Positions 25,182 through 34,024 are shown, numbered from the stretch's first letter. The stretch is 64,000 bases of DNA from Sphingopyxis sp. HIX (GCF_001468285.1 NZ_LNSB01000014.1:34140-98139), one strand, 5' to 3'. Translations and numbers: made by a program. The notes: generated by a model not told the origin, from the sequence alone.

Positions 25182-25715
25182 TCAGGCTACGCGGTACGTC
25201 AGCTTCCAGGCGAGGTCGCCGGGCTCGAAGACCCACGTGAAAACCTTGTCGCCGTAGTAGAACGGATCGCTGAACTGCCGGGATTTGGTGGCCTCGGGTA
25301 AATCCGGCGACGGCAGATGCCTCACCGCATTGAAGACTTGCGCGTCTTGCTCGTTATCGGCTGCGAGCGGTTCGTCACTGCCGATGTCCGGTTCTTTGGC
25401 AACCAGCACCGACCAGCGCGGGATAGCGGCAACATAGCGGCGAAAGTATCGCTTCTCGCCGAATTGGTAGGGACCGAACACCTCATTATGGGTTGGGTCT
25501 TGGGGCTGCGGCTCCGGGTGAGCTGCTGCGAAATCGATCAAAAACTGATCGTCAAGTTGGTGATAATTCAACGTCTTACTCTCTTCATTCAGCCGGAGCT
25601 GAGGTGGTGCCGAGCGACGTTGGGACGCAATCTTGCAGAGACCCTGTCGCACGGCGTTGGTGGCGGTGGACACGGCAAAAGAAGGCACACGGGTGACCCG
25701 GAGAGAGTCATCCAC
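25182..25715 (-). CDS. Hypothetical protein of the element
   Basis: An open frame of 177 codons with no recognised domain. The first 48 codons are Arg/Ser-rich and look non-coding. The protein-like part begins 'NYHQLDDQFLIDFAAAHPEP' at a TTG (25571) that has a GAAGAGAG site seven bases upstream, so the true product may be 129 aa. The mature part is rich in Asp, Pro and aromatic residues ('VFGPYQFGEKRYFRRYVAA', 'DPFYYGDKVFTWVFEPGDLA'). No signal peptide or membrane segment. It is the next minus-strand gene upstream of VapE. Confidence 0.55.
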   Translation of the reverse strand: MDDSLRVTRVPSFAVSTATNAVRQGLCKIASQRRSAPPQLRLNEESKTLNYHQLDDQFLIDFAAAHPEPQPQDPTHNEVFGPYQFGEKRYFRRYVAAIPRWSVLVAKEPDIGSDEPLAADNEQDAQVFNAVRHLPSPDLPEATKSRQFSDPFYYGDKVFTWVFEPGDLAWKLTYRVA

Positions 25716-25852
25716 TCAACGCTGACGTTTTAGCGATGTGCCGGCCTTAAGCCGTGCCTCAACGCACACCGTGCGGAGGTCTGCTCAACGGCCTTGCATA
25801 TAGCAGAAGAGCGCGGCGGCCTCTGGACCTGATGAACTGATTCGTCAAGGCG

Positions 25853-26116
25853 TTAACTATCGTCAGGACGTTCTTTCGCGAATCCGCCGACTTGGGTCGC
25901 AATGATTGCTGCTCCGACGATCAGCAGGCTCGGCAGCGGATGGGCCTTGAGCAGGCTTAGCGCAGCGCAAAAGGCGAGGAAACCCATCACCTCTTTTGGA
26001 TGCAGGCACACGCCCCAGATCAGCGCGATCGCGAACAGGATTATCAGCGCGACGATCGCCGCCTTGACGACCGCTAGTGCCACGCAGGCGGAGAGGAGTA
26101 TGAGGATGAGGCGCAT
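25853..26116 (-). CDS. Small integral membrane protein, unknown
   Basis: Predicted 87-aa protein with two or three membrane segments: 'LILILLSACVALAVVKAAIV' with 'ALIILFAIALIWGVCL', then 'VMGFLAFCAALSLL' and 'PSLLIVGAAIIATQVGGFA'. The polar C-terminus is KERPDDS. The ATG at 26116 has an AAAGG site; a longer upstream frame is discarded because it crosses a terminator hairpin. Function unknown; phage-like holin or membrane-anchored cargo are possible, without direct evidence. Confidence 0.65.
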   Translation of the reverse strand: MRLILILLSACVALAVVKAAIVALIILFAIALIWGVCLHPKEVMGFLAFCAALSLLKAHPLPSLLIVGAAIIATQVGGFAKERPDDS

Positions 26117-26139
26117 TTGGTGGCCTTTCGTGGGAAACG

Positions 26140-26167
26140 AAAAGGGCCGCGCAGCGGCGGCCCCTTC
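26140..26167 (-). terminator. Rho-independent terminator, minus strand
   Basis: GGGCCGC (26144-26150) pairs with GCGGCCC (26157-26163), with an extended AAGGGG/CCCTTTT base and a T-run on the minus strand. It lies between two minus-strand genes (26194 and 26116). Confidence 0.7.
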
Positions 26168-26193
26168 GAGGTTGTCAGGATTTGTGATGGCGC

Positions 26194-26565
26194 TCAGGTG
26201 CAGAAGGCGCGAAGCATCCCCATCAGCTCGGGGTCCATTCCATCGGCAATCTGCACAAACAGGACTACGGCATAGCCATCGTCGCTGAGGACGAACACGG
26301 TCTCGTAGCAAACGCCCTCGTGGACCAGCACCCACTCCCATTGCGGGAGGCCGCAGTCGGGGTTCGGCCGGATGGGCCAGCGAATGACGGCTTCTGTGGC
26401 GTCGATCGTGTCGCCAGGCTCAACGACAACGAAGTGAGCCATCTCTGCGAACGGCATGTCGTCGCCAAGGATCGCGCGGCGGCGGCGGATGAGGTCGAGT
26501 AGTTCAGGGTGCAGCGGTTTCTGCAATGCGGACGCGATCGCCGCGTCATCGGTCATGGAAATCAT
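26194..26565 (-). CDS. Conserved-looking hypothetical protein
   Basis: Predicted 123-aa soluble protein with a GAAAGGA site before the ATG. The N-terminus is helical ('HPELLDLIRRRRAILGDD'), the C-terminal half has beta-strand character ('QWEWVLVHEGVCYETVFVL', 'AVVLFVQIADG'). No motif known to me. It is enclosed by terminators on both sides, so it is a single-gene transcription unit, a style typical of accessory cargo. Confidence 0.65.
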   Translation of the reverse strand: MISMTDDAAIASALQKPLHPELLDLIRRRRAILGDDMPFAEMAHFVVVEPGDTIDATEAVIRWPIRPNPDCGLPQWEWVLVHEGVCYETVFVLSDDGYAVVLFVQIADGMDPELMGMLRAFCT

Positions 26566-26584
26566 AGGTTTTCCTTTCGGGCAA

Positions 26585-26618
26585 GAAAAACGCCCCTGAA
26601 GCGGATGCCTCAGGAGCG
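26585..26618 (-). terminator. Rho-independent terminator, minus strand
   Basis: Arms CGCCCCTGA (26591-26599) and TCAGGAGCG (26610-26618) pair with one mismatch. On the minus strand the stem is followed by TTTTT. It ends the transcript of the membrane protein gene 26733-27455. Confidence 0.78.
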
Positions 26619-26732
26619 CGTTGTGGTTTCGATGTTTTGCTTCGGACTGAGGTTCAAGACCCGTCGAGGTCGGCTGTCAGTTGCTCGGCAACGAGCCAGT
26701 TTGCTGCCTGCATTTCGTACGATTTCGACAGG

Positions 26733-27455
26733 TCATTCGGCCACGGTCGGTTCGCCGACACTGACGACGGAGCAATCGTTGACATTGATCCGCGCCTTCA
26801 CAGTTGCGGCCCTCAGCGCGCCAAAGCCGTTCTCGGCTCGGAAGCGCATCGCCACGTTGTTACCGGCACTGTCGGTGACGATCGCCAGGGTTTCGATATG
26901 TTGGAACGCGTCCGGATTGTGGAGCGAGCCCTTCAACTCGTCCTCCAGATCACCAATCCGATGGTCCCAGCTTGAAAAGCACCCTTCCAACTTCTCTTCG
27001 TAGGTCGCAAGGTCGGCTCGGGTCTGTTCGGCTTCTGCGAGAACGCGCTTGGTGGCAGCACGCTCTTCGGCCTCTTTGGCAGCGAGAGCGTCGGCGGCTT
27101 CCTGCTTCGCCATCTCGGCTTTGCCCTCTGGCGTTCGATGAAACGCGGCGACGGACTGACTGCCAACGGTGCCCATCAAGACCAGAAACGGGATGATAGC
27201 AACATAGACTCCTACCTGCCACTTGCGCGGGCTGCGGAAAAAGACCGCCGGGAAGTGCGATGCGGAAAGGACCGCTGACAGGCCGAGAAGCGACCAGAAA
27301 AGGGCTTCCGGGAAACCGTCGAGGCCGCGATATTTGAAATGGATGATGTTTGAGATTCCGAGCAAAAGCACGGCCATGAACATGACGCCCTGCAACAGGT
27401 GCAGGAGCTTGACCCCGAGGCCGGTCGGGGGTTTGGATGTGTTGTCGTTGGTCAT
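26733..27455 (-). CDS. Membrane protein with coiled-coil stalk, unknown
   Basis: Predicted 240-aa inner-membrane protein. Three hydrophobic segments lie in the first 95 residues ('LLQGVMFMAVLLLGISNII', 'EALFWSLLGLSAVLSASHF', 'VGVYVAIIPFLVLMGTVG'). A Lys/Glu/Ala-rich coiled coil follows (about 108-165, 'EMAKQEAADALAAKEAEERA'), then a small C-terminal domain. The AGGA site is eight bases before the ATG. No known family. Membrane plus coiled-coil architecture is seen in some abortive-infection proteins, but this link is only suggestive. Confidence 0.68.
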   Translation of the reverse strand: MTNDNTSKPPTGLGVKLLHLLQGVMFMAVLLLGISNIIHFKYRGLDGFPEALFWSLLGLSAVLSASHFPAVFFRSPRKWQVGVYVAIIPFLVLMGTVGSQSVAAFHRTPEGKAEMAKQEAADALAAKEAEERAATKRVLAEAEQTRADLATYEEKLEGCFSSWDHRIGDLEDELKGSLHNPDAFQHIETLAIVTDSAGNNVAMRFRAENGFGALRAATVKARINVNDCSVVSVGEPTVAE

Positions 27456-27874
27456 TGATCATTCCTTTGGGCATGGGATGCGCAAGACGCGCGTGAACAA
27501 GCCGCAGGAAAGACCCGCCGCGACAGATGCCATCGATGCATGAAACCGCCCCTCTCTTTCGGGAGCGACGATCGGCTTTGATCTACCTGCCGCTCCTATG
27601 TCCTCTTGGAGCGACGGCCAAAGCCGGATGTTGGAAACCCGCTGAAGCAACGAGCGCATGCGCCTTTACCGGCGAACCGGCTGGACATACGCGCATGCCA
27701 CCCGGCCGATGATCTCGACCGAGTTGCTTCAAAAGAGGTTTCCACGCCCCACCTTCTGGCTTTCACAGAAGGCAATGCGACTTTGGCTGGAGTTCAGGGC
27801 AATCGCAATAGGCCCTGCGGATGTTCATATAAGATGGGTGGTTTTGCGCGCGGGTTCTGCACTATGCGAGTCCG
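27456..27874. other. Divergent gap with no supported gene
   Basis: 419 bp between the minus-strand membrane gene and the plus-strand YecA-family gene. Short frames on both strands lack ribosome sites and look like chance. It should hold two outward promoters; none could be fixed with confidence. Confidence 0.4.
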
Positions 27875-28519
27875 ATGGATGATTATCGCGATCAGCTCGA
27901 CAGCCTCCTGCTCCATCAGTTTGAAGACGGAATGCTGCTGTCCGAACTAGACGGCTATCTGACGGGCTTGATCGTCAGCCCCGACCTCGTGCCGCAATCA
28001 AAATGGCTCAAAAAGGTCTGGGGAGATGCGCCGCCGAAGTTCGATAGCACGGCGGACATGCAGCACTTCCTCGATCTCCTTATGCACCATTACAATGGCA
28101 TTCTGGACGACCTCGCTAGTCCCGGCGCGTATGAGCCGATCCTCGACCGAGATACCCGCAACGGCGACATACTGTGGGAACTCTGGATCGAGGGCTTCGC
28201 GCAAGCCATGAAGCTGTCGTGGACCGGCTGGAGCCGAATCCGTATAAGCGATGACGAAGGGCCGAAGGCGGCCTTGGCGGGGATCACCGCGCTCGCTTCG
28301 TTCGTGAACGACCGAACGATCATGACAGAAGCCGAGCAAGCACGCTGGAATCGGCAGACCCCAGACTTGATCCCAATTTGGGTTCAAATGCTGCACGAAT
28401 GGCGGCTGGAAAATGACAAACACCGCCCAGAATCGGCCAAAAGTGCAAAAGTTGGCCGGAATGATCCATGCCCTTGCGGATCGGGGAAGAAATACAAGAA
28501 GTGCTGCGGGCTTAACTAG
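27875..28519 (+). CDS. YecA/UPF0149-family protein with SEC-C zinc motif
   Basis: Predicted 214-aa cytoplasmic protein. The first 180 residues follow the UPF0149 (YecA/YgfB) pattern: '[19 protein letters not shown]' (20-38) and the helical '[18 protein letters not shown]'. The C-terminal 22 residues are a SEC-C zinc-binding motif, '[19 protein letters not shown]'. Such proteins bind SecA or ribosome-linked partners in some bacteria, but their role is mostly unknown. It is a housekeeping-type family carried inside a mobile element. It lies upstream of, and on the same strand as, the restriction-modification genes, 233 bp away. Confidence 0.85.
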   Translation: MDDYRDQLDSLLLHQFEDGMLLSELDGYLTGLIVSPDLVPQSKWLKKVWGDAPPKFDSTADMQHFLDLLMHHYNGILDDLASPGAYEPILDRDTRNGDILWELWIEGFAQAMKLSWTGWSRIRISDDEGPKAALAGITALASFVNDRTIMTEAEQARWNRQTPDLIPIWVQMLHEWRLENDKHRPESAKSAKVGRNDPCPCGSGKKYKKCCGLN

Positions 28520-28752
28520 CTCTTGCTACATCCAAATGGGTGGCTGTCGCTGCCGACAAACTGGTATTCGCAAACCGCGACCCGATCTTCGATTCGTCGC
28601 CGAAACGGGGCAGACCGTCGGCAAACGGAGATTTGCCCTTGCAATCAGAACAAAGAGCGAACATAGCCTAAGCTACTGATGAGCGTGACGATGTGCGGGG
28701 TTGGTGTCGACCCTCGTCGCTGTATTCCGCGCCAAGGTAGGGGAAGACGAGT

Positions 28753-30096
28753 ATGATTAAAAATGGTCTTGGGCAAGCAGAAGTTGGAGCCCCAAAAGTT
28801 CTCGATTTGTTCTGCGGAGCGGGTGGCTTAGCAGAAGGGTTCCGACAGGCAGGATATCGGATTCTCGGCGGAGTGGACTATTTTTCCGCCGCGATCGAAA
28901 CATTTGAAGCCAACATCCCAGGCTCTGTCGGTGTACTCGCCGATCTCCGCAAACCAGATCTCGATGATCTGGAGGCGCGCTTCGCTGGCGTTGATGTAAT
29001 CGTGGGCGGCCCCTCATGCCAAGGTTTCAGCACCTCTGGTGGCCTGAGCAAGTCGTCCGGCCGCGACCAGAGCGATCCGCGCAATCACCTCTTTACGAAT
29101 TACATCGATATCGTTGAGCGCCTCCAGCCGAGTTGGATCGTGTTCGAAAATGTCCCCGGCTTGCTTCTTTACGAAAATGGAAAGGTCGCTTTGGAAATTG
29201 TCCGGGCTTTCCGGGAGATAGGCTATGAATTGGTGCCTATGATTCTGCTGGCCGCCGATTACGGGGTGCCCCAGTTGCGACGGCGGCTGGTGTTCGTCGG
29301 GAATCGAACGGGATCTGACATTTCTCTTCCCGCGCCAACCCACGGTGACGTAAATCTGTGGAAGGGCTTTTCTCTTCCGTTTGCCCATCTGTCTAGGATT
29401 GGCCACGGGAGCGAGGACGGGTTGCTCTCACACATCACCTTTGACGAGGCCTGTTCTGATTTGCCAGATGTTGCCGAGGGCAAGGAGGTCGATGGCAAGC
29501 CTTACGGATCGGAGCCCACGACCACCTATCAAGTAGAAATGAGGACTGGCTCGGAGACTGTCCGGCAACATGCCGCGGCCGAACTCGCAACGCTTGATCG
29601 CATCGCTTCGCAAACTTTGAAACAGGGTCAAAACTGGCGTGACTTGTCTGAAGACGTTTTGCCAGATCGCTTTAAGAAAATCCGCCGATATGACGCCACG
29701 ACTCTGTTGAAGCGCTTGCGGAACGACTTGCCAGCTTATACGATCACTACCAAATTTAATGAGGCAACAACGGGAGCGTTCATTCACCCAACGCAGGCGC
29801 GGACGATTACATTGCGCGAAGCGGCGAGGCTGCAGTCGTTTCCTGACACGTTCGTCTTTTCAGGGACCGCCGCACAGATCAGGCAGCAAATCGGGAATGC
29901 TGTCCCACCGCTGCTAGCCAAAGCTATCGCCGAAGCCATTTTGCCAGCGGTGATGAAAGATGCCTTCGGGATCGAAATAGAGGCCGTCAGGGACTCGGTG
30001 GTGGTGGATCACGGGGTATCAGAAACCGAAATTCTCAAGCTTCATGGGGCTCGGAAAAAACCGAAAACCCGATCGATTGAGGCGATAGCTGCATGA
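28753..30096 (+). CDS. DNA cytosine-5 methyltransferase
   Basis: Predicted 447-aa C5-methyltransferase that would protect the host at the recognition site of the adjoining restriction proteins. Motif I 'DLFCGAGG' (18-25), motif IV 'GGPSCQGFS' with catalytic Cys89 (the common form is PPCQ; here Ser replaces the second Pro), motif VI 'FENV' (131-134), motif VIII 'QLRRRLVFVG' (174-183) and motif X 'IGNAVPP' are all present. The target-recognition region lies between VIII and IX (about 190-330). Downstream, the McrB-like gene begins six bases after the stop, so the three genes form one operon. GGGGAAG precedes the ATG. Confidence 0.96.
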   Translation: MIKNGLGQAEVGAPKVLDLFCGAGGLAEGFRQAGYRILGGVDYFSAAIETFEANIPGSVGVLADLRKPDLDDLEARFAGVDVIVGGPSCQGFSTSGGLSKSSGRDQSDPRNHLFTNYIDIVERLQPSWIVFENVPGLLLYENGKVALEIVRAFREIGYELVPMILLAADYGVPQLRRRLVFVGNRTGSDISLPAPTHGDVNLWKGFSLPFAHLSRIGHGSEDGLLSHITFDEACSDLPDVAEGKEVDGKPYGSEPTTTYQVEMRTGSETVRQHAAAELATLDRIASQTLKQGQNWRDLSEDVLPDRFKKIRRYDATTLLKRLRNDLPAYTITTKFNEATTGAFIHPTQARTITLREAARLQSFPDTFVFSGTAAQIRQQIGNAVPPLLAKAIAEAILPAVMKDAFGIEIEAVRDSVVVDHGVSETEILKLHGARKKPKTRSIEAIAA

Positions 30097-30102
30097 GGCG
30101 CA

Positions 30103-31812
30103 ATGCCGTATTTTTCGTCTGACCAAATTGAACGCAGTTTGGTGTACCTGTCTGAGATAGGTCACCCGTCGCTCGTCAGCCTTTTGGCTATGTTGAGGGC
30201 TGATGTGCCCGTCAGCGATAACGGGTCTGAGTCGATAAACTTCGGTTCGAAACAAGAAAACGCTCTGTTGGAAGACTTCTTCCGCCCCGAGCTGGCGCCT
30301 GACGAAAAGCCCTACTATGTTCCTTTTGGAGAGTCGGGGGGCAAAACGCGCTGGCATGACAGCAGCTATGCCGGGAGCAGCCTCCAGCGGCAGCGCAAAG
30401 AAAGATCGAATATATTTGCTCAACCGCCGAGCGACAACAAGCGGTGGTACTTTCGATCAGACTATGTGGCTCAGATCGTCGGAAGTCCGGCCACAGCGGG
30501 GAAGTATATAATTTCGCTTCCTGCGCTATCTGCTTGGATTTTTCGTACAGCAGAAGTCGACAGTCTTCAGGACGCTGTTCAGAAGGTAACTGCCGAATTC
30601 AAGCTCGATCGAGATCATCTGATTGGAAACGATACCGTTTTTACAAATGCTGATGTGGTGGGTATAGGCGACCTACCGTTTGCTGAGGCCCCTATCGAGG
30701 CTGAGGCGCTGCTGGAATTGCTGGCGAAATTCTCGCCGCGACCCAAATCAAAGCCTGACGTGTCGGACGATGCCAGTTCTGATTTATCGACCGGCATCCT
30801 CCATGAGGTTGCTGCTCCTGGCAACTGGGAAATTGCCGAAAGTGACCTGGACGATTTCTCTGGGCTACAGGGTGTTCGCGAACCTGTGATGCGCGCGATT
30901 GCAGCCCTCCACTCTGGGATGCACGTGATTTTCACCGGACCGCCTGGCACAGGAAAGACGTCTCTGGCCGAAGCAGTCTGCAAGCTAGCTGGTTTCCCAT
31001 CTTGGACGGTGCCTGCGACCGATCAATGGACAACGTTCGAGACGATAGGCGGCTACTTCCCTGTTCCGTCCGAGTCATCATCGGACGACAGATTGGATTT
31101 TCTACCCGGCACCGTGGTCGCTGCGATCGAGCAGCAGCGTTGCCTAATCATTGATGAAATCAATAGAGCGGACATAGACAAGGCGTTTGGTGAACTATTT
31201 ACTCTTCTCACGGGTAAGTCTGTCACCCTCCCTTATCGTCGTCGATCCGACAAAGGCTTTCGGAGGGTAAGATTACAGGCGAGCGCAGGCCTCATTGAGG
31301 AAGACATTGATGCTATCCAGGTGCCGCATTGGTGGCGCTTGATCGGTGCAATGAACGATGCCGACAAAGCTAGTTTAAAGCGGCTTTCGCTTGCGTTCAT
31401 CCGACGATTTGCGTTTGTTCCCATCGACTTGCCCGAAAAAGAGGTCTACATTGCGATCCTTGAGCGTGAATTGCTGCTCGCCGATACAGCGGTTCGAGCC
31501 CGGCTGGCAAAACTTGAAACTTGCCTGCTGGAGCTGTTTTCCGACAAACAGACAGGGTTGGGTGCGATAGGATTACCCTTGGGACCTGGCATCCCGTTGG
31601 CTATGATCCGACATGCCGTTTCTGAAGCAGTCTCCTGGCCGTCGAGGACTGGCGATGAAATCTTACAATCGGCCGTTGAGTCGTACCTCATTCCACAGTT
31701 TCAGGGACGTCCAGACAAGCATTCGGAAATCCTGTCGGCATTGTCAGACTATGTTGCCGATCTTGACGGGCTTGCATCAGTTTTGAGCGTCTGGACAGGC
31801 GTGCCCACGTGA
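30103..31812 (+). CDS. McrB-like AAA+ NTPase of a restriction system
   Basis: Predicted 569-aa restriction motor. The C-terminal half is an AAA+ domain of the McrB clade: Walker A 'TGPPGTGKTS' (278-287), Walker B 'CLIIDEINRADIDKAFGEL' (347-365), and 'LIGAMNDADKASL' matching the McrB 'MNxxD(R/K)' sensor region, then 'FIRRFAFVPID'. The N-terminal 240 residues are not recognised and probably bind the DNA site. It overlaps the next gene by GTGA, so both are translated together. In LlaJI and BsuMI an McrB-like protein works with a McrC-like nuclease and C5-methyltransferases; this operon has the same parts with one methyltransferase. Confidence 0.9.
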   Translation: MPYFSSDQIERSLVYLSEIGHPSLVSLLAMLRADVPVSDNGSESINFGSKQENALLEDFFRPELAPDEKPYYVPFGESGGKTRWHDSSYAGSSLQRQRKERSNIFAQPPSDNKRWYFRSDYVAQIVGSPATAGKYIISLPALSAWIFRTAEVDSLQDAVQKVTAEFKLDRDHLIGNDTVFTNADVVGIGDLPFAEAPIEAEALLELLAKFSPRPKSKPDVSDDASSDLSTGILHEVAAPGNWEIAESDLDDFSGLQGVREPVMRAIAALHSGMHVIFTGPPGTGKTSLAEAVCKLAGFPSWTVPATDQWTTFETIGGYFPVPSESSSDDRLDFLPGTVVAAIEQQRCLIIDEINRADIDKAFGELFTLLTGKSVTLPYRRRSDKGFRRVRLQASAGLIEEDIDAIQVPHWWRLIGAMNDADKASLKRLSLAFIRRFAFVPIDLPEKEVYIAILERELLLADTAVRARLAKLETCLLELFSDKQTGLGAIGLPLGPGIPLAMIRHAVSEAVSWPSRTGDEILQSAVESYLIPQFQGRPDKHSEILSALSDYVADLDGLASVLSVWTGVPT

Positions 31813-33080
31813 CAGGCAACCGCGCCAAATGGCGTGAGTTCATTTGCGCGCCCGATCATCCATACCGACATTTGGCAAGTCTCGGTGCCTCTGTCCAAGG
31901 CGCTAAATCAGATGCGTTGGACCTCGCGAGCTTAAGTGACTTCCTGCTGAAGTTACGCGGCGAACACGATAGTACGCTGCTTGCAGACATGGTTGACCTT
32001 GTCTCGGGACCATACGAAGCCTTTTCGGAAGGGCACCTACTCCGTCTGCTCGACGTCTTGGCCAATGAGATGGAGAGTAGGGACGAAGTGGTAGGCCCCG
32101 GCCTGCGAGGCAATCCACGCTGGGATCGAACGGTGGTATCGCGGATGGCAGGCGTTCTGCCGGTGGGTAGGTATTACTCCCGAACCGCCCACAGGTCATT
32201 TACGCTTCCTGAAAATCAATTGCTTCGCTGGCTCGTAGATGAATTGATCGCCTCAATCCGAAATCTCACGCGGCGATCCGCTAGCGCCTCACCTCACAAA
32301 ACACTCGTCGCCATTCTCCAACGATGTGAGGAAGCAGCCGCCCATCACTGGCTTTCCCAGTTGCCAGTGCCCCCATATCTTAATCCCGAGATGGTCGCGG
32401 CAGCGAAAAGGAGTCGGCGGCCAGAATATCGAATGGCGGCCGATTTGGCCGAATCTAGAGCGCGATTGAGATCATCGTCCGATGACGCTCGCTGGTATGC
32501 AACCTTGATGTTGCTTGCCGTTGGTTGGTTAGAGCCTGTGTCAGACGACGACCTGTTTGAACTGTATTCATTGACGTTGGTAGTTGATGTGCTCGCTCAG
32601 GAGTTGGGATTTGGCGAACCCGAAGAATATGGCTTAGTCACTTCAGGTCGAGGACATATCGCAGCTTTTAGAAGCGACCAAGGCAGACTGCGTGTCCTTT
32701 TTGATCAAAGTCCTATCGGCCTAACCGGTTCGCACGACAGGTATCGCGGCATTGTCGCCGCTCATGAAGGGGCCACAGGCAGCGCCCGCCGTCCAGATAT
32801 TTCAATCGTCTATGATCGCTCAGATGGCCGACGCTTCTTGATTGTGGAGGTCAAGCGGACGGCAAACGAGCGCTATGTTAGCGACAGCATCTACAAGGTT
32901 TTCGGCTACCTATATGACTTTTCGGCGATGTGGCCAGACGATCACCCAAGCCCCCGGTCGATTCTTCTCGTGCCGGAAGGCATCAAACGCATGGCTGATC
33001 AGCCGTATAGGGAAACGACAGTTATCTCAGGCGACGATCGTCAGGAACTTGCAGCAGCGCTTCGATCAGCCATTCTCTAG
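31809..33080 (+). CDS. McrC-like PD-(D/E)XK nuclease subunit
   Basis: Predicted 423-aa protein, the likely DNA-cutting partner of the McrB-like ATPase. A PD-(D/E)XK core is visible near the C-terminus: Asp330 in 'ARRPDISIVYD', then Glu347 and Lys349 in 'FLIVEVKRTANERYV', followed by a helix 'IYKVFGYLYDFS' as in McrC-type nucleases. The N-terminal 300 residues are mostly helical and unrecognised. The GTG start overlaps the McrB-like stop. The gene ends about 200 bp before the right attachment repeat, so it is the last cargo gene of the element; 33081-33276 holds nothing else I can support. Confidence 0.83.
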   Translation: MTGNRAKWREFICAPDHPYRHLASLGASVQGAKSDALDLASLSDFLLKLRGEHDSTLLADMVDLVSGPYEAFSEGHLLRLLDVLANEMESRDEVVGPGLRGNPRWDRTVVSRMAGVLPVGRYYSRTAHRSFTLPENQLLRWLVDELIASIRNLTRRSASASPHKTLVAILQRCEEAAAHHWLSQLPVPPYLNPEMVAAAKRSRRPEYRMAADLAESRARLRSSSDDARWYATLMLLAVGWLEPVSDDDLFELYSLTLVVDVLAQELGFGEPEEYGLVTSGRGHIAAFRSDQGRLRVLFDQSPIGLTGSHDRYRGIVAAHEGATGSARRPDISIVYDRSDGRRFLIVEVKRTANERYVSDSIYKVFGYLYDFSAMWPDDHPSPRSILLVPEGIKRMADQPYRETTVISGDDRQELAAALRSAIL

Positions 33081-33276
33081 TACACTCTCAACCAGCTTTT
33101 TCCCCTGCACAGCTAAGCCGACAGTCGCAGCCAATTCACTGAGGTGCGCCGATTTGGACTTCGAGGTATAGAATGGGTCGGGCGAGTTTCCCTGCTCAAA
33201 ACGACCCAAACAGGACCCAGCGAGACACCCACGCGAAAGCCGCTTTGGCCGCATGTGTCGGATTTCCCTGCTGAAG

Positions 33277-33325
33277 GCGATGGTGCCGCTTACAGGACTC
33301 GAACCTGTGACCCCATCATTACGAA
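33277..33325. repeat. Right 49-bp attachment repeat within tRNA-Thr
   Basis: Perfect match to 21728-21776. Here the repeat is the 3' part of a complete tRNA-Thr gene, so the element supplied a working 3' end when it inserted. Confidence 0.93.
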
Positions 33326-33356
33326 TGATGTGCTCTACCAACTGAGCTAAAGCGGC
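33281..33356 (-). tRNA. tRNA-Thr (anticodon CGU)
   Basis: 76-nt gene with encoded CCA. Acceptor GCCGCTT/AAGCGGC pairs, the D-arm is GCTCAGTTGGTAGAGC, the anticodon stem-loop is CATCA-TTCGTAA-TGATG (anticodon CGU, reads ACG), and the T-arm is ACAGG-TTCGAGT-CCTGT. It is intact and is the integration target of the element. Confidence 0.97.
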
Positions 33357-33543
33357 AACGAGGCGCGCCTCTATCAGCGCGGGCTCCCGAAAACAAGCGT
33401 CGTTCCGCAAAGAATCTTGGCGGCGATATCGCGGCCCGGTTCCCGCGCTCCCGATCCCAATTCCATCACCCGTCCGGACGCGGCCCGCCGACCGAAGCGC
33501 GGCGGCTCGCCCCGGCTCCCTCCCGAAGCGAGTTTTCCCAAGC

Positions 33544-34020
33544 ATGTACAGACCCATCGAGACCGACGCTCATGCGCCGATCGCAGCCGTCGCCAGCCCC
33601 GCCAGAGAAAAGAGGTCACCTCCTCCACTCAAGCGCGGCCCCAAGCCGAAGCCGGTCGTCGAATTTCCCGATGCGTTCGCCGGTCCTTGGATCGATCCGC
33701 CCGCCTTCTCGGAAGCGCTGGCGCTCCATATGCGGCGGCATGGCGATAGCTGCACGCATCTCCACAAATGCGTCACCGGGCCCGACGCCAAGACGTGCCG
33801 CAAGACGATCCGCAAATGGATCAACGAGAAGACGACACCCGAGAGCGTCGAGAGCTTCGACATCCTCGCGCGTATCGAACGGCGCTACCAGCTCCCGGCC
33901 GGCTATTTTCGGGGCAAGCTGACCTCGAACGCCCGCGCCCCGCGCGGAAAGCCAATCAAGGGCATATCGGCAGCCGAGCAGCGGCGGCTGGCCTGGCACC
34001 TGCCGTCCGACTTCCCCGGA
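33544..34020 (+). pseudogene. N-terminal fragment of a large recombinase
   Basis: The plus-strand frame reads as a real protein for about 157 residues: 'ALALHMRRHGDSCTHLHKC', 'TIRKWINEKTTPESVESFD', 'RRYQLPAGYFRGKL' and 'GISAAEQRRLAWHLPSDF'. This resembles the N-terminus of large phage-type recombinases of alphaproteobacterial genomic islands. After about 34020 the frame continues into the antisense of a decayed P4-type integrase, where composition becomes random, so the gene has lost everything downstream at a recombination or deletion junction. The identification is tentative; the truncation is clear. Confidence 0.55.
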
Positions 34021-34024
34021 TCGC

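Larger units (their letters stand above)
21777..33325. mobile_element. About 11.5-kb integrative element in tRNA-Thr(CGU), defence cargo
   Basis: Bounded by perfect 49-bp direct repeats. The right one rebuilds an intact tRNA-Thr and the left one is an orphan 3' end. Inside are a complete tyrosine integrase next to the left end, a VapE-like P-loop protein with a coupled 35-aa ORF, several small hypothetical genes with private terminators, a YecA/SEC-C protein and a methyltransferase-McrB-McrC operon at the right end. There are no phage structural, portal, terminase or conjugation genes, so it resembles a phage satellite or small integrative mobilisable element and not a prophage. Many of its genes are visibly richer in A/T codons than the flanking chromosome. 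Whether it still excises is unknown. Confidence 0.88.

Noticed and set aside
33066..33557. 163-codon minus-strand frame across tRNA-Thr
   Set aside because: It spans a functional tRNA gene and the attachment repeat and has no protein-like features.
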